Counted from the first letter of the stretch, positions 16,368-23,974 are shown. The stretch is 26,605 bases of DNA from an uncultured Mesorhizobium sp. (GCA_950071955.1 CATMOC010000002.1:1-26605), one strand, 5' to 3'. The notes: generated from the sequence alone by a model not told the origin. Numbers and translations are program-made.

Positions 16368-16381
16368 TCATACTGGTATGG
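16368..16381 (-). promoter_or_regulatory. Candidate LysR site upstream of the MmgE/PrpD gene
   Basis: The plus-strand TCATACTGGTATGG contains the palindrome CATAC-TG-GTATG and differs by one base from the copy at 19131-19144 upstream of the TcuA-like gene. On the minus strand it is followed after about eleven bases by TTGTTC, 17 bases and CTAACG, a weak sigma70-like promoter toward the MmgE/PrpD gene. This is the usual geometry for a LysR recognition site. It lies directly after the lysR stop codon. Confidence 0.5.
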
Positions 16382-17347
16382 CTAACTTCGATCGTCGCCC
16401 CCCGCCGGATCGGCGCGGCTGTGGACCGTCTCCTCGCGGCTGGCGCGGATGCGTTGGCGGGTGAGTTCCGGCGACAGTTTCAGCATGAAATCGACCTCGA
16501 TCTTGCGCAGGTACGAACTCTTGCGGAACGAGACATAGGCCGTGCTGGACGGAAACAGGTGGCTGACGTCGCGCGCGACGAGGTTCTTGTCGCGCTCGGG
16601 GTCGAATGCGATCGACGCAGTGATGGCGATACCGAGCCCGATGTTGACGTAGGTCTTGCCCACGTCCGAATCGACGCCGGCGAAGGGGACGAGCGGCTTG
16701 ATACCCTCCTTCGCGAAGGCGTCCATGATGGCCCAGCCGCCGCTGCGAAAATGGTCGTGACCGATGAGGGGGTGTTTCGCCAGCTCCTGGAGGGTGATCT
16801 TCTCGAGTTTCGCGATCGGATGATCCTTGGGCGCGATGACCGAGCGCTTGATGCTCAGGATCGGCAGCCGCACCAGCCCGAGAAAGCTCTTCTGCGGCTC
16901 GGTCGACACGCCAAGGTCGGCACTCCCCGCCTGCACGTATTCGCTGACCTCGGTGGGATTGCCCTGAAGCAGGCCGATGCGCACGTTCGGTTGCCGCGCC
17001 AGAAACTCGCGGATCACGTTCGGCAGAACGTAACGCGCGAAGGTGTGCGTGGTCGCGATCGTCAGCCGGCCGCCCTTTTCCTCGTTGTAGTCGTCGCTGA
17101 TCTTCTGGATGTCGTCGATCTCGCGGAAGATTCGTTCCGCGTTTTCGATCAGTTCCAGGCCGGCGGCCGTGGCGCCAACGATGCGGTTGCGCGTGCGCTC
17201 GAAGATGTCGAAGCCGAGTTCGAGTTCGAGCTGGCGGATCTGCTTGCTGATGCCCGGTTGAGACGTGTTCAGCGCATCGGCGGCGGCCGATATGTGATTT
17301 CCCCGGCGATAGACCTCGAGGACGTACTTCAACTGGCGAAGCTGCAT
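16382..17347 (-). CDS. LysR-family transcriptional regulator, CysB-like
   Basis: This is a 321-residue LysR-type regulator closest in style to the CysB/Cbl branch. The N-terminus MQLRQLKYVLEVYRRG is followed by the winged helix-turn-helix with ALNTSQPGISKQIRQLELEL (about 26-45). The effector domain starts with GRLTIATTHTFARYVLP near 93, which matches the TTHTQARY signature of CysB that binds the inducer. The start ATG 17347 is fixed by that conserved N-terminus; a longer in-frame extension lacks similarity. It lies between the TcuA-like flavoprotein and the MmgE/PrpD gene on the same strand, 160 bases after the former. It most likely activates both through the shared 14-base site. A TcuR-like role is plausible but unproven. 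Confidence 0.9.
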   Translation of the reverse strand: MQLRQLKYVLEVYRRGNHISAAADALNTSQPGISKQIRQLELELGFDIFERTRNRIVGATAAGLELIENAERIFREIDDIQKISDDYNEEKGGRLTIATTHTFARYVLPNVIREFLARQPNVRIGLLQGNPTEVSEYVQAGSADLGVSTEPQKSFLGLVRLPILSIKRSVIAPKDHPIAKLEKITLQELAKHPLIGHDHFRSGGWAIMDAFAKEGIKPLVPFAGVDSDVGKTYVNIGLGIAITASIAFDPERDKNLVARDVSHLFPSSTAYVSFRKSSYLRKIEVDFMLKLSPELTRQRIRASREETVHSRADPAGGDDRS

Positions 17348-17507
17348 GGATGGATCAATCTCGTGGCGACCGCCGGCACGAAAAGACGCCAGCCGGTCGG
17401 CACTGTGGCGGTGGCGGTGTCCGAGTATCGCCACAGGCACGGAGAATTACAACCGGTTGCTGTTGGCCGGCGGGAAGCCTCCTAACCGCGCGGCCACGGC
17501 TGCGATC

Positions 17508-19025
17508 TCATTCCGCCGCGTTTTCGATCGCCTTGGTGACCGCCGCGGCGGCGTGGCGCCCTGCCAGGCGGCCGAATACCGCGCCGCTGGTGAGGCCCGT
17601 GGAACCTGGATAGTTGAAGTAGAACAGGCCGCCGACCATTTCGCCTGCCGCGTAGAGCCCCGGGATCGGCCGATGGTTGACGTCCCTCACCTGCCCCTCG
17701 GTGGTGATGTTCAGCCCGCCGAAGGTGAACGTGATACCGCAGGTCACGGAGAACGCCTCGAAGGGCGGGTTCTCCAGCGGGATGGCCCAGTTCGACTTCG
17801 GGATTGCCAGGCCGTCGGTACCGCGCCCATCCTTGACAGTCGGATCGAAAGGCTTGTCGCGCTTCACGGCCGCATTGAATGCCTTGATTTCCCTGATCAA
17901 CTGTTCGCCATTCACGTCGTCGAGCTTCTCGGCGAGTTCCTCGATGGTGTTGGCGGTTATCCTGGTGACGCGGCGTGCGCTGTATTCGGGACGCAGCAGG
18001 TGCGTGACCGACGAATCGAAGATCTGCCAGGCAAACTGACCCGGCTGCTTCATGACGATGTGCCCGTACTTGGCATAGGTGTAGTTGCGGATGTCGGCGC
18101 CTTCGTCGAGAAAGCGACGGCCCTCGGCGTTGACCATGATGGAGAACGGATAGCTGTCGCGTTCGTAATCATCGACGGTCGACATGTCGCCGAAGTCGCT
18201 GGCATAGCGCTCCCAGCTGACCGCATGGCAACCCGACCAGTGGCCACAGGGCTGCGCGCCGATCTTCAGCGCCATGTTCAGCCCGTCGCCGGTGTTGTAC
18301 TTCGAGCCGCGGACCTTCGCCAGGTCCCAGCCCGGGCCGAGATAGCGCGTGCGCCACTCGGTGTTGGCCTCGAAGCCGCCGCAGGCGAGAACGATGGACT
18401 GGGCGTAGATCTTCGTCGTCTTGCCGGCGATCTGGACTTCGACGCCGTGGACACCGTCATCGGACGAGATCAGGTCGCGCACCCAGGCGTCGTACACGAT
18501 GGTGATGCCCTTCCGCTCCGCAGCCTTGAACAGGGAATCGACCATCCCGCGTCCGCCACCGGAGACGGCCAGCGTCGCGCCGCCCCAGAACTTGTAGCGG
18601 CCGTCGACCTTGAAGGACTGGCGCCCGAACTGCGGCAGGAACCGCAGTCCCTGGTCCTTGAGCCAGTGGACGGTCTCGTTGCTCTGGCGCACGAGGATCT
18701 CGCAGAGGTCGGGATCGGTCCGGTTCTCCGTCACGCGCGCCATGTCGTCGAAGAAATCGTCCTCGGTATAGGTGCCGAAGTCGCTTCTCTGTTCCTCTTC
18801 CGACAGGTCGGGCGACAGCGCGAGAATGTCGTCGGCGCCGTTGTAGACGAACCGCATCAGCCCTTCGGTGTAGGCCGTATTGCCGCCGCGTTCCTCTTGC
18901 GGTGCCCGCTCCAGAATGACGACACTCACACCCAGTTCGGCCGCAGACAGTGCGGCGCAGAGCGCCGCATTGCCTCCGCCGACGACGATGACGTCGTAAC
19001 TTTGATACTTTTGGTCAGGATGCAT
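17508..19025 (-). CDS. FAD-dependent dehydrogenase, tricarballylate dehydrogenase (TcuA)-like
   Basis: This is a 505-residue flavoprotein of the fumarate reductase/succinate dehydrogenase flavoprotein family. The FAD dinucleotide motif VVGGGNAALCAALSA lies at residues 14-28, with E39 as the ribose-binding acid, and RGGNTAYTEG follows at 46-55. ACGGFEANTEWRTRYLGPGW in the middle and the C-terminal GLYAAGEMVGGLFYFNYPGS are in the style of TcuA, which oxidises tricarballylate to cis-aconitate. There is no signal peptide, so it is cytoplasmic. No TcuB (electron transfer) or TcuC (transporter) gene is adjacent, although the TRAP system in the window could import. Related 3-ketosteroid dehydrogenases and fumarate reductases are alternatives. 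The ribosome-binding site is weak. Confidence 0.72.
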   Translation of the reverse strand: MHPDQKYQSYDVIVVGGGNAALCAALSAAELGVSVVILERAPQEERGGNTAYTEGLMRFVYNGADDILALSPDLSEEEQRSDFGTYTEDDFFDDMARVTENRTDPDLCEILVRQSNETVHWLKDQGLRFLPQFGRQSFKVDGRYKFWGGATLAVSGGGRGMVDSLFKAAERKGITIVYDAWVRDLISSDDGVHGVEVQIAGKTTKIYAQSIVLACGGFEANTEWRTRYLGPGWDLAKVRGSKYNTGDGLNMALKIGAQPCGHWSGCHAVSWERYASDFGDMSTVDDYERDSYPFSIMVNAEGRRFLDEGADIRNYTYAKYGHIVMKQPGQFAWQIFDSSVTHLLRPEYSARRVTRITANTIEELAEKLDDVNGEQLIREIKAFNAAVKRDKPFDPTVKDGRGTDGLAIPKSNWAIPLENPPFEAFSVTCGITFTFGGLNITTEGQVRDVNHRPIPGLYAAGEMVGGLFYFNYPGSTGLTSGAVFGRLAGRHAAAAVTKAIENAAE

Positions 19026-19130
19026 GTCTTGCTGTTCGCCGCGTGAGTTCTACTGGAAGGTTGGGAAGCCAATCTTCAGGTTCAGGCCTCGACGTAACAT
19101 TCAACCGTTCGACGAAGTTAGAACGCTTTG

Positions 19131-19144
19131 TCATCCTGGTATGG
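19131..19144 (-). promoter_or_regulatory. Candidate LysR site upstream of the TcuA-like gene
   Basis: The plus-strand TCATCCTGGTATGG matches 13 of 14 bases of the site at 16368-16381. It is centred about 112 bases before the flavoprotein start, compared with about 138 bases for the other copy and its gene. Two such copies in the only two promoter regions of the module point to shared control by the CysB-like LysR. Confidence 0.5.
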
Positions 19145-19336
19145 TGAAACAGCCTCGCATTGCGTTCGCCGACGCCATGCGCTCCCGAGCCGTTCGTCCG
19201 GTTGCCGGCGGTCCTGATCAGCTATTCGACCGAATCCCGGGGGTTTTTGTCCTGACGCACAAGTATCCCGTCATGTCGGGCGGCGGTCGCTCCGGGAGAA
19301 GCCGGCGGCTCCGGAAGGCGGAACCGGCCAAACCTG

Positions 19337-19387
19337 AAATGAAACATTCGTTACATCATTTGCCAAAATGAACGAAGCGTGTATGTT
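19337..19387 (+). promoter_or_regulatory. Operator-promoter for the dehydratase/RraA operon, candidate RpiR target
   Basis: TCATTT-GCCA-AAATGA at 19356-19371 is a perfect 6-4-6 palindrome, and a third AAATGA half-site lies at 19337-19342. The palindrome covers TTGCCA (19360-19365), which with TATGTT (19382-19387) forms a 16-base-spaced promoter facing the dehydratase gene. A protein bound there would block the -35 element, as expected for a repressor. The RpiR protein encoded at the end of the operon is the best candidate; that link is inference. Confidence 0.5.
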
Positions 19388-19462
19388 GCCGCCACGACAC
19401 CGTTCCGCCGATGCTCGACCCTATGCATTGCGCGCGGCACGCCCGATCGCCAGGAGGCTCCC

Positions 19463-20896
19463 ATGTCACTCAGCTTGCTCACCCAGGACCATCTCGACCG
19501 CGTCGCCATCGAAGTGCAGAAAGGTTTCCTGACAATCGGCGAACTGATCGCGCTCGGCACCGAGCTCGACCTGCCCCTCAGCCAGGTGGTGGTGGCCGAA
19601 GCCATGATCCGCGAGGACAAGGACTTCGACCTGGTGACCGAGGAGTGCTTCGCCGCCTTCGCTCACAACATGCGGGCCCTCGAGAAGGGTACGAAGGACG
19701 GCAACAGCTTCGTGCTCGGGACCGTGGCCAGCGATCTGGCGAAGCAGGATGTCGGCGTCCTGATCGGGGATGAGCTGATCGACCGCGCGCTGGTCTACAC
19801 GCTGGCGACCGAGGTCGGAAACCACGAGGTCGGCCTTTCGCCCTGCGCGGGAACCGGCGACAGCTGCCCCTATACCGGCCTCCTGAAGGCGCTGATGGTA
19901 ACCGGCGTGGACCTTGCGCGCGTCAAGCTGACGGCGGCGCTGATCCTCAAGGTCGGGAGCATCTATCGCGCGGGCAAGGCGACGACGGGCTGCAACATGG
20001 AAGGCTACGGCGCCGGATCGCCGGCAACCGCGGCCGCGCTGACGGACCTTCGCGGCGGCACGGCCGAACAGGTCGGCAAGGCCATGGTCCTGGCGATCTC
20101 CCCGACGCTGGCGGTTCCCTGCACGCCGCGCGTCATCACCCGCGGCCTGTGCGGGGCACATATCGGCAGCGCGATCCTGATCGGCAACCTGGCGTCCAAC
20201 CTCATTCTCAAGAGCACCATCCCGGTCGACATCGACGTCGACGTCATGATCGCCATGGCGGCCCGCATCCATCGCGAGGCGGCGCCGGTGATCACGGCGG
20301 TCAACGTGAAGTACATGCGCCCCTACTTCTCCAAGCGGCCCCAGGTCGAGGCGCTCCTGACCAAGGAGCAGGCGCTCGGGCAGGACGACCCGTCCAACAT
20401 CATCCTCGCCGAAGCGCGCGAGGAACTGCACGCGATGCTGGAAAGCAGCCGTCCCCTGACGCGGACCATGGGCGAGATCGTCGTCGGCGGAAGCTCGATC
20501 GCCGTCGGCTCGCCGACCAACATGGCGCGGATCGCCCACGCGCTGAAAAAGGGCAGCATCAAGCAGGTCGACATCGAGCTGACGAAGGATCTCTACAACC
20601 GCCGCTCCATCAACGTGCCGGCGATCCTGATGGGCGCGATGTTCGGATCGCATACGTCGGATGGCGACATGTACGGCAAGGTCATGGACCTGCCCGCCAT
20701 CAAGAACATCAACATCACGCTCTCCGAGATCGAGGAGCCGGAGGTGCAGCGCATCCGCCTCACGACCGACCAGGGCTCGGTCTGGATCGACTCGCGCAAC
20801 CGGGGCGGCGCGCGCGTCGCCATCGTGGACTGCAGTCCCTCGGTCGAAGCCGCTCTCGCCGCGGCCAAGGATCTCGGCATCCAGGTCGTCAGCTGA
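19463..20896 (+). CDS. Fe-S-dependent serine-dehydratase-like enzyme (SDH alpha-domain family)
   Basis: This 477-residue protein resembles the alpha domain of iron-sulfur L-serine dehydratase. Key features are SPCAGTGDSCPYTG (126-139) and TTGCNMEGYGAGSPATAAAL (174-193), equivalent to GGCQAEVGSA in SdaA, plus C220 and C230. The spacing C177-C220-C230 nearly equals the C343-C385-C396 cluster ligands of the Legionella enzyme. The usual N-terminal beta domain is absent; instead there is a 60-residue C-terminal beta/alpha extension (about 415-477). A perfect AGGAGG fixes the start. The reaction is probably dehydration or desulfuration of a hydroxy- or amino-acid-like substrate through a 4Fe-4S cluster, not necessarily serine. 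It heads an operon with three RraA-like genes and lies 17 bases before the first. Confidence 0.75.
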   Translation: MSLSLLTQDHLDRVAIEVQKGFLTIGELIALGTELDLPLSQVVVAEAMIREDKDFDLVTEECFAAFAHNMRALEKGTKDGNSFVLGTVASDLAKQDVGVLIGDELIDRALVYTLATEVGNHEVGLSPCAGTGDSCPYTGLLKALMVTGVDLARVKLTAALILKVGSIYRAGKATTGCNMEGYGAGSPATAAALTDLRGGTAEQVGKAMVLAISPTLAVPCTPRVITRGLCGAHIGSAILIGNLASNLILKSTIPVDIDVDVMIAMAARIHREAAPVITAVNVKYMRPYFSKRPQVEALLTKEQALGQDDPSNIILAEAREELHAMLESSRPLTRTMGEIVVGGSSIAVGSPTNMARIAHALKKGSIKQVDIELTKDLYNRRSINVPAILMGAMFGSHTSDGDMYGKVMDLPAIKNINITLSEIEEPEVQRIRLTTDQGSVWIDSRNRGGARVAIVDCSPSVEAALAAAKDLGIQVVS

Positions 20897-20913
20897 GCTG
20901 CGACGCAACCAGG

Positions 20914-21561
20914 ATGTCGCTTTCACATACGCGCGTGGGGGCCGAGTTCGTCTCGGCCTTCTCCACCATACAGGCTGCAACCATCCACGAGGCGCAGGGC
21001 GCGACCGGCGCCGTCACGGCGGATATTCGCCCCCTCGACCGGGCAATGTCGCTCTGCGGTCCGGCCCTGACGATCAAGATGCCGCCGGCCGACAACCTGG
21101 CGCTCCACCAGGCGCTCTATCTCGCAGAGCCGGGCGACGTGCTGGTCGTCGACTGCGGACGCCACATCGAGGCCGGCCAGTGGGGCGGTATCCTCATGGA
21201 AGCGGCCAAGGCGCGCGGCGTCGCGGGGCTCATCACCAACGGGTCGGTGCGCGACACCGACGAACTGATCGAAGCCGGTTTCCCCGTCTTCAGCCGCGGC
21301 ATCTCCATCAAGGGCACCGCCAAGAACCCGGGCGCGCGGATCGGCGAGCCGATGATATTCGAAGGTGTCTCGGTGGCGCCGGGCGATCTCGTTCGGGCCG
21401 ATGCCGACGGGATCGTGTTCGTCCCCAAGGATGCTGCCGCTGCGGTGCTCGAAAAATCCCGGGCGCGCATCGCCAAGGAAGACGATTTCACCCGGCGCAT
21501 CCGCAACGGCGAGACGACGCTCGATCTCTACGGTTTCCCCGCCTATTCGAAAGCAGGATGA
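20914..21561 (+). CDS. RraA-family protein 1 (HMG/CHA-aldolase fold)
   Basis: This 215-residue protein belongs to the RraA/dimethylmenaquinone methyltransferase-like family, which contains class II 4-hydroxy-4-methyl-2-oxoglutarate (HMG) and 4-carboxy-4-hydroxy-2-oxoadipate (CHA) aldolases. The GVAGLITNGSVRD segment carries the catalytic-type R113-D114. The aldolases use a D-x20-R-D motif. Here the first position is Gly (G92, in WGGILME), so a metal or substrate contact is missing while Arg and Asp remain. It may therefore be inactive alone, have another activity, or need its paralogues. Its start follows the dehydratase by 17 bases with a weak AGG site, and its stop overlaps the next start (ATGA, 21558-21561). 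Confidence 0.82.
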   Translation: MSLSHTRVGAEFVSAFSTIQAATIHEAQGATGAVTADIRPLDRAMSLCGPALTIKMPPADNLALHQALYLAEPGDVLVVDCGRHIEAGQWGGILMEAAKARGVAGLITNGSVRDTDELIEAGFPVFSRGISIKGTAKNPGARIGEPMIFEGVSVAPGDLVRADADGIVFVPKDAAAAVLEKSRARIAKEDDFTRRIRNGETTLDLYGFPAYSKAG

Positions 21562-22232
21562 TGGATAGCAGCATCTTCGACACAAAGTTCCGGTCGCGGT
21601 TGCAAGCCCTTTCGACCACCAATCTCTCCGACGCCATGGATTCGGTCGGCATCGCGGGGGCCGTGATCGGCGTGCGGCCGATGTTCCATTCCCCCCGTGT
21701 CGTCGGGCGGGCGGTGACGATCAAGATCACCGCCGCGGGCATGAAGAAATCCGAGACCCACCTCGGAGTGGAAGCGATCGCCGCGTCGCAGCCCGGCGAC
21801 GTGATCGTGATCAGCAACCATGGCGACGTGAAGAACAATTGCTGGGGCGAGGTCCTGTCCTGCGCGGCGAAGGTGAAGGGCGTCGGCGGCGTGGTCGTCG
21901 ACGGCGCGGCGCGCGACATCGATGCCTGCGAGGAGATGGGTTTTCCCGTCTTCGCCCGCGCGGCCGTACCCATCACCGCGCGCGGCCGGATCATGCAGGA
22001 AGCGTACAACGTCACCGTCCGCATGGGCGACGTCCAGGTCAGTCCGGGGGACGTCGTGGTGGCCGACATCAACGGCGTCGTCTTCATCCCTCCGTCGAAA
22101 CTCGAGGACGTGATCGTCCGCGCCGAGTCGCTGATGGAGAAGGAAGAGCAGATGAAGGCCGACCTCCTCGCCGGGATGGACGTCCTCGCGATGGACCGCA
22201 AATACAATTACGAGAACATGCTGAAGAAATGA
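21558..22232 (+). CDS. RraA-family protein 2 (HMG/CHA-aldolase fold)
   Basis: This is the second RraA-family paralogue, 224 residues. It keeps SDAMDSVGIAG (24-34) at the N-terminus and GVVVDGAARD (111-120) around R119-D120. The position equivalent to Asp in the D-x20-R-D aldolase motif is E98 (NNCWGEVL), a conservative change that could still serve a metal. The C-terminus carries an extra charged helix (about 190-224) not seen in the first copy. Two adjacent ATGs exist (21558 and 21561). I use the first, which overlaps the upstream stop as ATGA; the third gene starts the same way at 22229. Little sequence is shared between copies outside the motifs, so the duplication is old. Confidence 0.83.
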   Translation: MMDSSIFDTKFRSRLQALSTTNLSDAMDSVGIAGAVIGVRPMFHSPRVVGRAVTIKITAAGMKKSETHLGVEAIAASQPGDVIVISNHGDVKNNCWGEVLSCAAKVKGVGGVVVDGAARDIDACEEMGFPVFARAAVPITARGRIMQEAYNVTVRMGDVQVSPGDVVVADINGVVFIPPSKLEDVIVRAESLMEKEEQMKADLLAGMDVLAMDRKYNYENMLKK

Positions 22233-22894
22233 CCCCGAGCCATCCGCACCAGAAACTGATCGACGCCTTTTCCGAATTCTCGACCTCGACGATATCGGAC
22301 GCCTGCGACAGGCTTGGCATCGCGGCTGGGTGCCTCGGCATCTCCGCCGTCAGCAAGTCCCGCCGCATGGTCGGCACAGCCTACACGGTTCGCTACGTCC
22401 CGGTCGGAGAGACAAAGGGGACCGTCGGCGACTACATCGACGAGGTTCGCTCCGGCGACGTCGTCGTGCTCGACAACCAGGGCCGCACGGACTGCACGGT
22501 CTGGGGCGACATCCTCACCGTCTATTCGAGGACGAGGAACATTGCCGGCACGCTCATCGAGGGGGTTTGTCGCGATCTCGACGGCATCGACGAGCACGAT
22601 TACCCGCTGTTTGCGCGCGGTGTCTTCATGATGACCGGCAAGGACCGCGTGATGGTCGACGGGACGCAGGTGACGGTGTCCGTCGGCAACCGCCAGGTGC
22701 GGCCCGACGACATGATCGTCGGTGATGCGAGTGGCGTTGTGGTCGTGCCGAAGGAACGCGCCGAGGAGGTTCTGGAGATCGCCCGGACGATCGAAGCCGC
22801 CGAAAGCGCGATCATGGACGCCGTGCGCGGCGGGGCCAGCATCGCGGAGGCGCGCCGGGCGCACGGCTACCACACGCTCCAGACCAAGGGCTGA
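22229..22894 (+). CDS. RraA-family protein 3 (HMG/CHA-aldolase fold, complete motif)
   Basis: This is the third consecutive RraA-family paralogue, 221 residues. It alone keeps the complete D-x20-R-D motif, D94 (VWGDILT) with R115-D116 (EGVCRDLDG), as in the Pseudomonas HMG/CHA aldolase. It is therefore the best candidate for a real metal-dependent retro-aldol cleavage giving pyruvate, or for decarboxylation of oxaloacetate, which this family also does. The N-terminus has STISDACDRLGIAAG (20-34). It is coupled to copy 2 by an ATGA overlap (22229-22232). After its stop a weak five-pair hairpin (22893-22907) without a T-run precedes the rpiR promoter. RraA-family proteins form trimers, so the three copies might assemble together. 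Confidence 0.85.
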   Translation: MTPSHPHQKLIDAFSEFSTSTISDACDRLGIAAGCLGISAVSKSRRMVGTAYTVRYVPVGETKGTVGDYIDEVRSGDVVVLDNQGRTDCTVWGDILTVYSRTRNIAGTLIEGVCRDLDGIDEHDYPLFARGVFMMTGKDRVMVDGTQVTVSVGNRQVRPDDMIVGDASGVVVVPKERAEEVLEIARTIEAAESAIMDAVRGGASIAEARRAHGYHTLQTKG

Positions 22895-22910
22895 CGCCCG
22901 GAGCGTCGTG

Positions 22911-22938
22911 TTGTAAGCCCCTTCTCGCGGACTATACT
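22911..22938 (+). promoter_or_regulatory. Candidate promoter of the rpiR-type gene
   Basis: TTGTAA at 22911-22916 and TATACT at 22933-22938 are spaced by 16 bases, a good sigma70-like match for a GC-rich genome. Transcription would begin about 20 bases before the regulator start at 22964, so the regulator can be expressed apart from the operon before it. I see no copy of the AAATGA half-site here. Confidence 0.5.
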
Positions 22939-22963
22939 CGCCTCCGTTTCGACACTTGGCCGG

Positions 22964-23974
22964 ATGGCCGCAAGAGAAGAGCGCCGCGCATTGGCCAGAT
23001 CAGGTGGACAGCGGACGAGGTCCGACCCCCGCGATACGTTCGCGTTCGCCCCCGAACCGATCCGGCGCATCGGAGAGACGCTCGGCGAGCTCACCATCAA
23101 GCAGAAGCTGCTGGCGCGCTTCATGCTCCAGCATCCCGAAAAGATCGGTTTCCTGTCGATTCGCGATCTGGCCGAACAGGTGGGCGTCTCGACCGCCACC
23201 GTGTCGCGGCTTTGCTCGCAGCTCGGTTATTCGGGCTATGATGAACTGGGCCGGGAGGTGCAGCAGAGCCTCCAGTACGAGATGTCCACGCCGGCGCGCC
23301 TGCGCATGCTCAACGACGTCGCGGATCAGGCCGGAGACACGCCGCAGACGGCCTTCGACCGCGTTGTCGACATGGAGACGCAGAACCTCCTGCTGCTCCG
23401 CAGAATGGCGGACCGGGGGACCCTCATGCGCTGCGTCGTAGACCTGCACGATGCCGAAAGCGTTTTCGTCGTCGGTTCGATGGGCTCGACCGCGCTGGCC
23501 GAATATTTCGCCTACGCATTGGGGAAGGTGCGCCGGTCGGTGCGGCTTGCAAGTTCGGGCACGGGATCCTCTGACTGGCTGGCGCTCTCCAACGCCGGGC
23601 CGGAGACGCTCGTTATCCTGATCGGATTTCCGCGCTATCAGCGCCGGACCATCGAGATAGGGCAACATGCCAAGGCGCGCGGCGCGCGCATTCTCGCGGT
23701 GACGGATCAGGAAAGCTCGCCGCTTGCCCGTCTCGCGGACCTCGTAATCCCCGTGCCGATAAGCCTCTCGACGGTCGTCGATTCCTTTGCGGCCCCCGTC
23801 GTCCTGATCCACGGCCTTGTCGTCGAATATGGCGAACGCTACCGGGCGGAGGTCCAGCAGCACCTTCTCGGGTTCGAACAATACACGCGCGACCTGTCGG
23901 TATGGCCCGAAACGCCGAAGCGCGATCCCGCTTCGCCGGCCGCTACGCCTGGGCCGTCTCGGACCAGGCGATGA
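22964..23974 (+). CDS. MurR/RpiR-family transcriptional regulator with SIS domain
   Basis: This is a 336-residue regulator. Residues 30-105 form the RpiR helix-turn-helix (IRDLAEQVGVSTATVSRLCS, then LGYSGYDELGREVQ). Residues 150-285 form a sugar-isomerase (SIS) domain with SVFVVGSMGSTALAEYFAYA and a second half around ARILAVTDQESSPLARLADL. SIS domains in this family bind phosphorylated sugars or sugar-acid-like intermediates. The last 25 residues or so are Pro/Arg-rich and run 32 bases into the oppositely oriented SDR gene. The start lacks a strong ribosome-binding site but no better one is near. It probably controls the preceding dehydratase/RraA operon through the AAATGA palindrome, and perhaps the SDR-aldehyde dehydrogenase genes. 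Confidence 0.9.
   Translation: MAAREERRALARSGGQRTRSDPRDTFAFAPEPIRRIGETLGELTIKQKLLARFMLQHPEKIGFLSIRDLAEQVGVSTATVSRLCSQLGYSGYDELGREVQQSLQYEMSTPARLRMLNDVADQAGDTPQTAFDRVVDMETQNLLLLRRMADRGTLMRCVVDLHDAESVFVVGSMGSTALAEYFAYALGKVRRSVRLASSGTGSSDWLALSNAGPETLVILIGFPRYQRRTIEIGQHAKARGARILAVTDQESSPLARLADLVIPVPISLSTVVDSFAAPVVLIHGLVVEYGERYRAEVQQHLLGFEQYTRDLSVWPETPKRDPASPAATPGPSRTRR

Larger units (their letters stand above)
19026..19462. other. Divergent intergenic region between TcuA-like and serine-dehydratase-like genes
   Basis: This 437-base region separates two divergent operons. It holds the candidate LysR site (19131-19144) on the left and an AT-richer patch with repeated AAATGA half-sites plus a promoter (19337-19387) on the right. 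An open frame of 115 residues (19024-19371) is rich in Arg and Pro, lacks a ribosome-binding site and looks non-coding. From 19388 to 19451 I see only the leader of the plus-strand operon. Confidence 0.6.

Noticed and set aside
19024..19371. 115-residue plus-strand open frame in the divergent intergenic region
   Set aside because: No ribosome-binding site, composition like random GC-rich translation, and it runs through candidate regulatory sites.
22893..22907. GACGC/GCGTC hairpin after the third RraA gene as a terminator
   Set aside because: Five pairs only and followed by GTGTTGT instead of a T-run; too weak to list as a terminator.
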